A stretch of 64,000 nt of DNA, from positions 3,906,001 to 3,970,000 of the forward strand of contig NZ_BNEL01000001.1 in assembly GCF_018327685.1 (NCBI RefSeq), given 5' to 3'. The notes below the pieces were generated by a model. It was not told the DNA's origin. It ran no database searches and saw only the letters and a program-made list of their open reading frames with translations. The position numbers were made by a program, and so were the translations under genes. This document shows, piece after piece, positions 51,170 through 60,100 of the stretch. Each line of letters starts with the position of its first letter. The stretch's first letter is position 1. Source of the DNA: Streptomyces sp. TS71-3 (GTDB lineage: Bacteria > Actinomycetota > Actinomycetes > Streptomycetales > Streptomycetaceae).

Positions 51170-52128
51170 CAGGCGGCACTCCTCAGACGCGGGTTGACCA
51201 GGAGGTAGAGGATGTCGATGGCGAGGTTGATCACCACGAATCCGATGGCCGTGGTGAGCACCACGCCCTGCACCACGGCCGGGTCGCCGTTCTTCACCGC
51301 GTCGATCATCAGCTTGCCCATGCCCGGCAGGGCGAAGATCGTCTCGGTGACCACGGCGCCGCCCAGCAGGTAGCCGACCTGGAGGCCCAGTACCGTCAGC
51401 GGGTTGACCAGGGCGTTGCGCAGGACGTTGCGGCCGACCACCACGACCGGTGGCAGGCCGCTGCCGATCGCGGTGCGCACGTAGTCCTTGTCCAGCTCCT
51501 CGACGACGGCCGTGCGGACGATCCGGGTGAGCTGGGCGGCGATGGGCAGCGACAGCGAGAACGCGGGCAGCGCCATCGTCTTCAGCCAGCCCGAGAACGA
51601 GTCCGCGGGGTTGATGTACCCGCCGGAGGGGAACCACCCGGCGGTCACGGCCAGGTACTGGATCATCAGCAGCGCCAGCCAGAAACCGGGTGCGGCCACT
51701 CCGGTGAGCGAGACCACGCGGATGATCTGGTCGGCCATCCGGTCCCGGTAGATGGCGGCGGTGACGCCCAGCACGAGTGACAGCACCACGGCGATGACCA
51801 GGCCCATCAGGGTGAGCTGCATGGTCAGCGGCAGGGCGGTCGCGATCTGGTCGCTGACCGGGGCGCGGTTGAGCACGCTGATGCCCATGTCGCCGTGGAG
51901 CAGATCACCCACGAAGTGCACGTAGCGCACCGGGAACGGATCGAGCAGGCCGTTCTCCAGGCGGAACTGGTGCAGTTGCGCCGGGCTCGGGTTGGCCCCC
52001 TGGAAGTAGGCGGAGGCCGGATCGCTGTCCGAGAACCGCATGATGATGAAGACGAACAGCACGATGCCGAGCAGCAACGGGACGAGCAGGGCGATGCGGC
52101 GGGCCAGGATCCTGGCGATCGCTAGCAC
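51169..52128 (-). CDS. ABC transporter permease (DppB type)
   Basis: This 319-residue permease has six predicted helices, starting RIALLVPLLLGIVLFVFIIM, with the EAA-type loop DYVRTAIGSGLPPVVVVGRN and terminal VINLAIDILYLLVNPRLR. The start is GTG at 52128. It is separated from the binding-protein gene by a 151-bp gap with a strong hairpin, and joined to the fusion gene by TGATG. Confidence 0.93.
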   Translation of the reverse strand: MLAIARILARRIALLVPLLLGIVLFVFIIMRFSDSDPASAYFQGANPSPAQLHQFRLENGLLDPFPVRYVHFVGDLLHGDMGISVLNRAPVSDQIATALPLTMQLTLMGLVIAVVLSLVLGVTAAIYRDRMADQIIRVVSLTGVAAPGFWLALLMIQYLAVTAGWFPSGGYINPADSFSGWLKTMALPAFSLSLPIAAQLTRIVRTAVVEELDKDYVRTAIGSGLPPVVVVGRNVLRNALVNPLTVLGLQVGYLLGGAVVTETIFALPGMGKLMIDAVKNGDPAVVQGVVLTTAIGFVVINLAIDILYLLVNPRLRSAA

Positions 52129-52236
52129 GGTGGCTCCTAGAGACGGGAGAAGAGGAAGGGGCGGAGCCCTTCCTCGGTGGCGCCGGAGGTGAGCGCTTCC
52201 CCGCGACGCCGGCGGTGGGCGGCGGGTGGGCAGCTC

Positions 52237-52269
52237 GGAGCCCGGGCGGCGGTGGCCGGCCCGGGCTCC
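52237..52269 (-). terminator. Intra-operon hairpin after the binding-protein gene
   Basis: GGAGCCCGGG (52237-52246) and CCCGGGCTCC (52260-52269) form a perfect 10-bp stem with a 13-nt loop, directly after the binding-protein stop and before the permease. Such hairpins often lower downstream expression so that the binding protein is made in excess. Confidence 0.65.
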
Positions 52270-52279
52270 CGCGCGGAGC

Positions 52280-53914
52280 TCAGCCCTTGACGGGCTTGGC
52301 CTGGAGAAGGTTTATGCCGGGGTACGGCTGGGGGCGCACTCCGGTGATCTTCTTCGCGTCCCAGGCCGTGATCAGCTCGGTGTGGACCACGGGGTATATC
52401 ACCGCGTTCTCGGCGACGATGTCGATGTAGTCCTGCGTCATCTGCTTCTTCTTCTGCGGGTCGGGCTCACGCGTGGCCCGGTCCATGAGGGTGAACAGAT
52501 GCTTGGCGGTGGAGTTGCCCTCCCAGCGGGCGTACCCCATCCAGGTGTTCTGCGGGCCGTAGTTGTAGTGCATGATCAGGTCCGCGTCGATGCCGAACTG
52601 GTTCGGGTTCGACGCCGACGCCACGACCTGGAAGTCCTTCTTCTGGTCGAGCTTCGCGAAGACCGCGGAGGTCTCCTGCGGGTTCAGCGTGGTCTTGACG
52701 CCGATGGCGTCCCAGGACGCCTTGATGGTCGGCAGGCAGTCCACTATCCAGCTGACGTTGCTGGACTGGAGCTCGACGGACAGATTCGAGACGCCGGCCT
52801 CCTTCAGGAGCTGCCGTGCCTTGTCCGGGTCGTACGAGTAGACGGTCTTGGCCTTGCGGTACGTCGGGTTGCCGGTGTCCAGGAACGAGGACGCGGGCTT
52901 GCCGTGCCCGCGCAGGCCCACCTGGATCAGCTTCTCCGTGTCGATCGCGTAGAACAGCGCCTGGCGGACCCGGACGTCGCCGAACGGTTTGTGGGCGGTG
53001 TTGAAGAGCAGGAACATGTGGTTCATGCCCGCGCCGCCCTCGACGGTCAGCCCGCCCTTCTTGAGCTGGTCGATGTTGGCGTACGGGATGTTGTCCGCGA
53101 TCTGGGCGCCCGCGCTCGCCCCGGAGATCTTGGCGACCCGGGGCGCGGCGTCCACGATGGACAGCCAGTTCATCGTCTTGAAGTTGGCCTTGCGCGGGCC
53201 GTTGTAGCCGTCGAACGCCGCGAAGGTGGTGTTCGACTTCGGGTGGTGCGCGGTCTGCTTGTAGGGGCCCGAGCCCACGGCCGTGCCGGCGTCCGCCTTC
53301 TCCCAGCCGCCCGGCTTCCCGAAGACGTGCTTCGGCATGATCTTCGCGAGCGTGAGCCGGGGTGCGCCCTCCGGGAAGGGGAACTTCAGGATCAGCTCCA
53401 CCGTCTTCTCGTCGACCTTGCGCACCTCCTTCAGCCACGGCTGGATGAACCCGGTGGCCAGCAGGGCGATGCCCGGGTGCAGGATCCGGTCGAAGGTGAA
53501 GAGCACATCGTCGGCGGTGACGGGCTGGCCGTCGTGCCACTTCGCGCCCGAGCGCAGGGTGAAGCGCCACGTGGTGGCCTGGAGGTCCGCCGGCGGCTCG
53601 GTCGCGAGCGCGGCGTACGGCTGCCGCGTGATCGGGTCGGTGTCCAGCAGGCCCTCGTAGATGTGGTGGTTCGCCGCCATCGTGAACGCGGACGCCGTCT
53701 TCGTCGGGTCCCAGCTCTGGTCGTTGCCGTAGCCGATGACCGCGGTGATCGAGTCCGAACCGCCCCCGCCCCCGCCGCCGGTGTCGTTGGTGGACTCGGG
53801 TCCGGACGAGCAGGCGGAGAGGGACGTGGTGATGGCGGTGGCCGCGCCGATCGCACCGGTGTACTTGAGGAAGGACCGGCGGTGCAGCGCCGGTTGCGAG
53901 GTCGCGTCGCTCAC
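52280..53914 (-). CDS. ABC transporter substrate-binding lipoprotein (family 5)
   Basis: This 544-residue DppA/OppA-type lipoprotein has a twin-arginine signal (HRRSFLKYTG), the lipobox LSACSS, and a Gly-rich spacer (TGGGGGGGSD) before the SBP_bac_5 domain with DPITRQPYAALATE and WRFTLRSGAKWHDGQPVTAD. GTG at 53914 was chosen because GGAGG lies 5 bp upstream; the ATG at 53941 lies across that site. It is the first gene of the operon that ends with the NanA-like lyase. Ligand unknown; sialic acid or a glycopeptide is a guess from context. Confidence 0.9.
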   Translation of the reverse strand: MSDATSQPALHRRSFLKYTGAIGAATAITTSLSACSSGPESTNDTGGGGGGGSDSITAVIGYGNDQSWDPTKTASAFTMAANHHIYEGLLDTDPITRQPYAALATEPPADLQATTWRFTLRSGAKWHDGQPVTADDVLFTFDRILHPGIALLATGFIQPWLKEVRKVDEKTVELILKFPFPEGAPRLTLAKIMPKHVFGKPGGWEKADAGTAVGSGPYKQTAHHPKSNTTFAAFDGYNGPRKANFKTMNWLSIVDAAPRVAKISGASAGAQIADNIPYANIDQLKKGGLTVEGGAGMNHMFLLFNTAHKPFGDVRVRQALFYAIDTEKLIQVGLRGHGKPASSFLDTGNPTYRKAKTVYSYDPDKARQLLKEAGVSNLSVELQSSNVSWIVDCLPTIKASWDAIGVKTTLNPQETSAVFAKLDQKKDFQVVASASNPNQFGIDADLIMHYNYGPQNTWMGYARWEGNSTAKHLFTLMDRATREPDPQKKKQMTQDYIDIVAENAVIYPVVHTELITAWDAKKITGVRPQPYPGINLLQAKPVKG

Positions 53915-53989
53915 AGTGCCTCCATGGGAAGTTTCCCCCAAGCGTGAAAGGTCCCGCCGGACTGGTCCCGCCGGACTGGCCCTTGGAGA

Positions 53990-54001
53990 TAGGACGTCCT
54001 A
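53990..54001 (-). promoter_or_regulatory. GntR-type operator upstream of the ABC operon
   Basis: TAGGACGTCCTA is a perfect 12-bp palindrome 76 bp before the binding-protein GTG. Its GGACGTCC core recurs at the GntR gene and before the sialidase. FadR-type regulators bind short palindromes of this kind. Confidence 0.6.
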
Positions 54002-54170
54002 CGTCTGTCGCGCGACCATAGATCGGGCCGGGTGGACGGTCAAGGGGGCGCGCAGGGACGGAGGTTGACGCTCCGGATCTACCCGCGTCCCGCTCGGCGT
54101 CTGTCGTGGTGACGGGCGGTCGCGGGGGTCCTCCCCGGTGGCCGATTATCGATGGGATACGACATGGGAC

Positions 54171-54184
54171 GTGGGACGTCCCAC
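54171..54184 (+). promoter_or_regulatory. GntR-type operator at the regulator's own promoter
   Basis: GTGGGACGTCCCAC is a perfect 14-bp palindrome ending 18 bp before the regulator ATG, with an extra half-site TGGGACGT just upstream at 54164. The position suggests autorepression. Confidence 0.6.
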
Positions 54185-54202
54185 GGGCGTACGATGGACC
54201 GC

Positions 54203-54955
54203 ATGTCTGAGGAGCCCAGGAACTCCAAGGGGACCCGCGGCCCGCGGTCGGCCCGCAGGTGGCGGGTGAACAGCCAGATCCAGCGCGAGGTCACCCAGCT
54301 CATCCTGGACCGGAAGCTGAAGCCCGGTGCTCCGCTGCCCACCGAGGCGGAGCTGATGGAGGACCTCGGGGTCAGCCGCAATTCCGTGCGGGAGGCCCTG
54401 AAGGCCCTCCAGGCCCTCGACATAGTGGAGATCCGGCACGGCTACGGCACGTATGTCGGCCAAGCCTCCCTGACCCCCCTCGTGGACGGGCTCACGTTCC
54501 GGACGCTCTCGCTCCTCGGCGACGACGCGCACGCTCTGGTGGAGATCCTCCAGGTCCGCGAGGTCCTGGAGGAGGGGATGATACGTCGCATCGCCCCCTC
54601 CCTCACCGACGCGGACCTGGACGCGCTCGAGGACATCGTGCTCCGGATGGAGACGTCGAGCCGCGAGAGCCAGCCCTTCCCCGAACTCGACCGCGAGTTC
54701 CACGAACTGCTCTACCGCGCCTTCGGCAACGAACTCGTCCCCCAGCTCCTCGGGGCGTTCTGGAACGTCTTCCACCGCGTCGCCGGAGCCCGGGGGTGGA
54801 CCGAGGACCCCGCGCCCGACGTCACCGTGAAGCGGCACCGGGACATCCTCACCGCGCTGCGGGAGCGGGACGTGGCCAGCGCGCAGCGGGCCATGGCCGA
54901 TCACTTCCGCGGCATCGAGGCGCGTGCGGTGCAGGAGACGCGCGGAGTGCAGTGA
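54203..54955 (+). CDS. FadR-subfamily GntR transcriptional regulator
   Basis: This 250-residue regulator has an N-terminal winged helix (QIQREVTQLILDRKLKPGAP, LPTEAELMEDLGVSRNSVRE, HGYGTYVG) and an all-helical FCD effector domain with metal-ligand-type residues (DREFHELLYRAF, RHRDILTALRERD). ATG at 54203 is preferred; ATG at 54194 is possible. It is divergent from the importer operon and upstream of the GH42 gene, and probably controls both together with the sialidase. Confidence 0.9.
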   Translation: MSEEPRNSKGTRGPRSARRWRVNSQIQREVTQLILDRKLKPGAPLPTEAELMEDLGVSRNSVREALKALQALDIVEIRHGYGTYVGQASLTPLVDGLTFRTLSLLGDDAHALVEILQVREVLEEGMIRRIAPSLTDADLDALEDIVLRMETSSRESQPFPELDREFHELLYRAFGNELVPQLLGAFWNVFHRVAGARGWTEDPAPDVTVKRHRDILTALRERDVASAQRAMADHFRGIEARAVQETRGVQ

Positions 54956-55165
54956 CCGGCGCCGGTTCCGGTGCCTTGACGGGGCGAGCGGCCGGTACCG
55001 CGGGGTGAATGCCGCCGGGCCGTGCGGCCGATCGGGTGCCGCCCCCTTTCCGGCGGTGGGGATCCGGCTGTTTCGTGGTGACCCGGCGCGCCCACGCGGC
55101 GCGGCCGCACCACGCAACGGCCCCGCCCCCTCGGGGCGGGAACAGCTCTCAGTGCAAGGAGCCCG

Positions 55166-57100
55166 ATGAGCACCCCAGAGCAGACCGAAGCCTCCGGACG
55201 CCTCCCCGCGCATCCTGCCGTGCCGCCACGGCTCGCGCGCTTCTACGACAAACTCCGTGCGCCCGGCTACGGCGGCGACTACAACCCCGAGCAGTGGGGC
55301 CCGCAGGTGCACGACGAGGACATCCGGCTGATGCGGGAGGCCGGGGTCAGCCTCGTCACCCTGGGCATCTTCGGCTGGGCGCGGTCGGAACCCGTACCGG
55401 GGGAGTACGACTTCGGATGGCTCGACGGCCACATGGACCGGCTCGCCGGCGCCGGGATCGCGGTCAGCCTGGCCACCATGACCGCCTCGCCGCCGCCGTG
55501 GCTGCCCGAGCGGCACCCCGAGACGCTGCCGGTGCTCCAGGACGGCACCACGCTGTACCCGGGATCCCGCCAGCACTGGTGCCCGTCCAGCCCCGTCTAC
55601 CGCGAGCACGCCACGCGCCTGGTGGCCGAGCTGGCCCGGCACTACGCGGACCATCCCGCGCTCGCCCTGTGGCACATCGGCAACGAGTTCGGCTGCCACA
55701 TCTCCCGGCACTGCCACTGCCCGGTCTCCACCGAGGCGTTCCGCCGCTGGCTGCGCGAGCGGTACGGCACCGTCGACGCCCTCAACGATGCCTGGTCCAC
55801 CGACTTCTGGTCGCAGCGGTACACCGGCTTCGAGCAGATCCTCACCCCGCGCACCGCCCCCTCCTTCCGCAACCCCATCCAGCAGCTCGACTACCAGCGG
55901 TTCTGCTCGGACGAGCTGCTGGCCTGCTACCTCGCCGAGCGTGAGGTGCTGGACCGGATCACCCCGGGGACGCCGGTCACCACCAACTTCGTGCCGGTCG
56001 CGAAGACCCTGGACCTGTTCTCCTGGGCCCCGCACCTGGACGTCGTCTCCTACGACTCGTATCCCGACCCGCACGATGCGTCCGCCTTCCAGCGCACGGC
56101 GTTCAGCTACGACGTGATGCGGGGCCTGCGCGGCGGCCAGCCCTGGCTGCTCCTGGAACAGGCCCCGAGCGCCGTCAACTGGCGGCGCCGCAACGGCCGC
56201 AAGCCGTCCGGGCGGATGCGGCTGGACAGCTGGCAGGCGGTGGCGCACGGCGCGGACGCGGTGCTGTTCTTCCAGTGGCGCGCCTCACGCGGCGGCGCGG
56301 AGAAGTTCCACTCGGCGATGGTGCCGCACGGCGGCCCCGACACCCGGATCCACCGGGAGGTCGCCGCGCTCGGCGCGGAGCTGGCGGGCCACGCCGACCT
56401 GCTGGGGTCCGTCCCGGCCCGTGCTGAGGTCGCGCTGCTGCTCGACTGGCCGAACTGGTGGGCGCTGGAACTCGACGCCCACCCCGCCGACCTCGACATG
56501 CTGGGCACCGCCCTCGCCCACCACAAGCCGTTCCACGACGCCTCCGTGGCCACGGACGTCGTCCCGGTGACCGCCGACCTCGCCCCGTACAAGCTGCTCG
56601 TGGTGCCGAACCTGTACTCGGTGAGCACGGCCGCCGCCGCTCGCCTGGCCGCGTACGTGCACGGCGGCGGCACCCTGGTGATGTCGTTCTTCTCGGGCAT
56701 CACCGACGAGCACGACCGGGTGCACCTGGGCGGTTACCCGGCGCCGTTCCGCGAGCTGCTGGGCGTCCGTGTCGAGGAGTTCGATCCGGGCGCCGACGGC
56801 TCCTGGGCGGAGGTGATCCACCTGGAGGGCGCCGAGGCCGTCGAGTCCTTCGACTCCGGCGGCCCGTCGGTGACCCGGCACTCCCACGGCGCCGGAACCG
56901 CCTGGTACCTGGGCACCCGCCCGCGCCCGGCGGCGATGCGGGAGCTGATGGACCGGGTGCGCGCGGAGGCGGGCGTCGGCCCCGTGCTCCCGGACCTCCC
57001 CGAGGGCACCTACGCCCGCACCCGCGTCACCGCGGACGGCACCCCGGTCCACGTCCTGCTGACCGAGGCGACGGGGGAGGTGGCGGTGCGCCGGGGCTGA
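55166..57100 (+). CDS. Beta-galactosidase, GH42
   Basis: This 644-residue enzyme has the GH42 start GYGGDYNPEQW and the acid/base Glu in ALWHIGNEFGCH. The nucleophile Glu lies in LLLEQAPSAVNW and the trimerisation domain follows (LGGYPAPFRELLGV). Cys residues in GCHISRHCHCP match the zinc site of the family. There is no signal peptide, so it acts on imported galactosides. After sialidase removes terminal sialic acid, galactose-ended glycans would be its natural substrates. It lies 210 bp after the GntR gene. Confidence 0.94.
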   Translation: MSTPEQTEASGRLPAHPAVPPRLARFYDKLRAPGYGGDYNPEQWGPQVHDEDIRLMREAGVSLVTLGIFGWARSEPVPGEYDFGWLDGHMDRLAGAGIAVSLATMTASPPPWLPERHPETLPVLQDGTTLYPGSRQHWCPSSPVYREHATRLVAELARHYADHPALALWHIGNEFGCHISRHCHCPVSTEAFRRWLRERYGTVDALNDAWSTDFWSQRYTGFEQILTPRTAPSFRNPIQQLDYQRFCSDELLACYLAEREVLDRITPGTPVTTNFVPVAKTLDLFSWAPHLDVVSYDSYPDPHDASAFQRTAFSYDVMRGLRGGQPWLLLEQAPSAVNWRRRNGRKPSGRMRLDSWQAVAHGADAVLFFQWRASRGGAEKFHSAMVPHGGPDTRIHREVAALGAELAGHADLLGSVPARAEVALLLDWPNWWALELDAHPADLDMLGTALAHHKPFHDASVATDVVPVTADLAPYKLLVVPNLYSVSTAAAARLAAYVHGGGTLVMSFFSGITDEHDRVHLGGYPAPFRELLGVRVEEFDPGADGSWAEVIHLEGAEAVESFDSGGPSVTRHSHGAGTAWYLGTRPRPAAMRELMDRVRAEAGVGPVLPDLPEGTYARTRVTADGTPVHVLLTEATGEVAVRRG

Positions 57101-57125
57101 CGGGCGGGCCCGCCGGCCACGGTGC

Positions 57126-60100
57126 TCACGTGCCGCGGGCGTCGCGGGCGCCGTCCAGGCGCCCGCACACCGCGGCGAACCTCTCCCGCTGCTCGCCGGT
57201 GAGGCCGGGCCGCGTCCGGAGCCGCCGGATGACCCGGTCGGCCGGCTCGTTGGGGGCGTCGACGGCCTCCAGAGCGGCCAGGGCGTGGTCGACGGCCGTC
57301 TCCGCCTGCCCGGCACCGAGATCGGGCACGTCGAGCAGGGGGATCACCAGGGGCCAGCCCGGTCCGTGCTCGCCGAGCCACTCCAGAGCGCCGGCGACGG
57401 TCTCGGCCCTGCGGTCGGCGTCGAGACCGGGGTGCCCCAGCAGGATCCTGGTGATCCTCGCGGTGCCCTTGCCCGTCCGGTGGTCCCTCGACCACGCGAC
57501 GGCGTGGTCGAGGGCGCGGCGCCGGTGCTCCGGGTCGAGGTCGTCGCGGAGCAGCAGCGCGCAGAGCAGGTCGTAGTCGGCGCCTTCCACGGCGTCCAGC
57601 CGGTCCACCGCGGCGGAGGCGAGCTCGGGCAGCAGCGCCGGGGGGATGTCGGTGCGCCGGAGCAGGCCGGCCAGCACCTGACGGCCGTGCTCGTCGACGC
57701 CGTGCCTGTCGAGCCATCCGGACGCGTGTCTGACGATGCCCGCCCCCATCGTCGGCGGGCGCGGGACGGCCGGCCGGGAGCCCTGTGAGGGGGCGGGGCC
57801 CGGGCCTCGGGCGGCCGGGATCCGTATCAGGTCGCGCTCGGCCGTCTTCGGATCCGCCTCGGACTCCGAACAGGCCGTCAGGGACGCGAGGACCCTCCAG
57901 GCGGACTCGGCACGGCCGTGGGTCTCCAGCCAGGCGAGGGCGCGCGCCACGCCGCGGACCCGCGCGCCCCTGTCCAGGTCATGCCGTGCCAGCAGCGGGT
58001 CCAGGACGAAACCGGCCTCGATCACCGTGCCGTTGGCCGTGAGCCAGGTATGGGCGAGATCGGTGGCGCGGGGCACCTGGTCGGCTCCGGGAGCCAGGCC
58101 GGCGAGCAGCGGTGCCAGCACGAAGCGCGCGTTCGGATCCGTGTCATGGGTGGACAGCCATTCCAGGGCGGTGGTGACGACGCGCAGGGCCGGGTCGGCG
58201 TCGAGGTCGCGGCGTTTGACGAGCGCCTGGAGGACGAACGAGGCGTGCTCCGTGGACAGGTACTTCTCCAGCCAGCCCAGGGCGGCGGTGACGACGTCCA
58301 GGGTCGAGCCGGGATCGAGGTCGCGGCGTTTGACGAGTGCTTGCAGGACGAACGAGCCCTGCTCTGCGGGCAGGTGTATCTCCAGCCAGGCCATGGCGTG
58401 GTGCAGGGCGGCGTCCCGCGTCGCCTCGTCGATGTCGCGCCGGTCGAGGAGCGCCTGGAGGACGAAGGCCGCGTGCAGTGTGGGCTGGTGCAGTTCGAGC
58501 CAGGCGAGGGCGAGATACAGGATCCTGTCGTGTGCCCGCCCGGGGAATCCCCGCAGCTGGAGTAACGCCTTGAGGACGAAGCGGGCACGCTCGTCGGCGC
58601 CCCACAGGCCCAGCCAGGCAACCGCCATGTCCACCGCCGCATGCCGCTCGTCGCGGGGGAGGGCCGGCCGGTCCAGCAGGGGCGTGAGGACGAACTGGCC
58701 GAACTCGTCGGTGTGGTGGACGTGCAGCCAGGCGAGGGCCCGGTCAAGGGCGTCGGCGATCTGCCGTTCGTCGAGATCGGTGCGGTTCAGCAGGGGCGCG
58801 AGGACGAAGGACTGGCTCCTCGTCGCGGGACCGTGGAGCCAGGCGAGCGCGGCGTCGACGGCCGCGGCGGACTGCTCCGCTCCCAGGTCGTGGCGGCCGA
58901 GGAGCGGCGGGAGCACGAAGGAGACGCTGTTGGAGGCTCCCTTGGCCGAGGCCCAGGCCAGTGCCTTGGAGGCGACCGCGTCCACCTGCTCCCGCTCCAG
59001 GTCCTGGCGTTTGAGAAGGGCTTCCAAAACGTGGGAGGCGTCCTCCTTGTCCCCGCTGTGGCCCAACCAGTCGAGGGAGCACCGCACGACCAGCCCGGCC
59101 AGCCGGGTGGTGAGTCCGGGCGCGAGGAGCAGCCGTCTCAGCATCAGCGCGGGGAAGTGGTTGGCGAGCCTGCCGAAGGACCGCAGCCAGGACAGGGCGT
59201 CGCCGACGACGCGGTCCCGCTGGCGGCGGCTCAGATCGTCCCTGAGCAGGAGAGCGCTCAGCACCAGGAAGGTGCGCGGCAGCCGCGGGTTCGCCAGGAC
59301 CCAGGCGAGCGCCTGGACCAGGGCTTCGGCCGCCGCGCCGGATTCGAGGTCGTCCCTCGCCAGCAGCGCGGCCAGCACACCGGCCGCGCTGGGCGCCGTG
59401 CCGTGGTCCGCCAGCCGGCCGAGAGCAGCCGCCACGCACGCCGGCGCCTGCTCGGCCGGCAGGCCACTCGCCCGGAGCAGGGACTCGAAGACGGGGGAGG
59501 CATCCTCCCAGTCGCCGTTGCCCTCGGCCCAGGCCAGCGCCTCCGCGGCGAGCCTGGCCGGCACGGCATGGGCGGTGTTGCGGACGGAGCTGGCGAGCAG
59601 GACCCGGACGAGCTCGGGTCGCCCGCCGGCCACGCCGCGCAGCCAGGGGGCCACGAGCGCGTCCCAGGCCTCGGCGCTGGGGTCCCGCCAGGGCTCGGCG
59701 GACAGCAGGCCGAGGAGCGTCTGGAGGCCGGCCTCGTGGTCGTCGGCGAGCAGTTCGCCGAGCCGGGTGGCGTTGCCCCTCAGCCACCGCCGGTAGGTCT
59801 CGCGCAACTGGTCCCGGTCGTCGCCGAGGTCGGCGCTCCAGCGGCGCAGGTGCGCGGCGGCCCTGTCGAAGGTGCGTGCGCTGTGCAGGAAGGACGTCAG
59901 GAGTTCCCTGGCCGTGCCGCCGAGCAGGTCGAAGCCGTCGGGCATGAGAGCGCGGTGCAGGAGCTGGTCGGCGACGATGTCGTGGACGATGTCGAGCCGG
60001 CCGCGCGAGTCGAGCAGCCAGCCGAGCTTGACCAGGCGGGCGACCACGCCGGGGCCGTCCCGCCGGCGCGTGGCGCCCCCGCGCCCGTCGAGGTACGCGT

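Noticed and set aside
48080..51208. A 1042-codon plus-strand open frame
   Set aside because: It is antisense to two clearly recognisable ABC transporter genes and has shadow-type composition without any domain.
57736..59796. 686- and 731-codon plus-strand frames opposite the repeat protein
   Set aside because: They mirror the 38-residue repeats of the minus-strand gene; their periodicity and Ser/Arg richness come from that gene.
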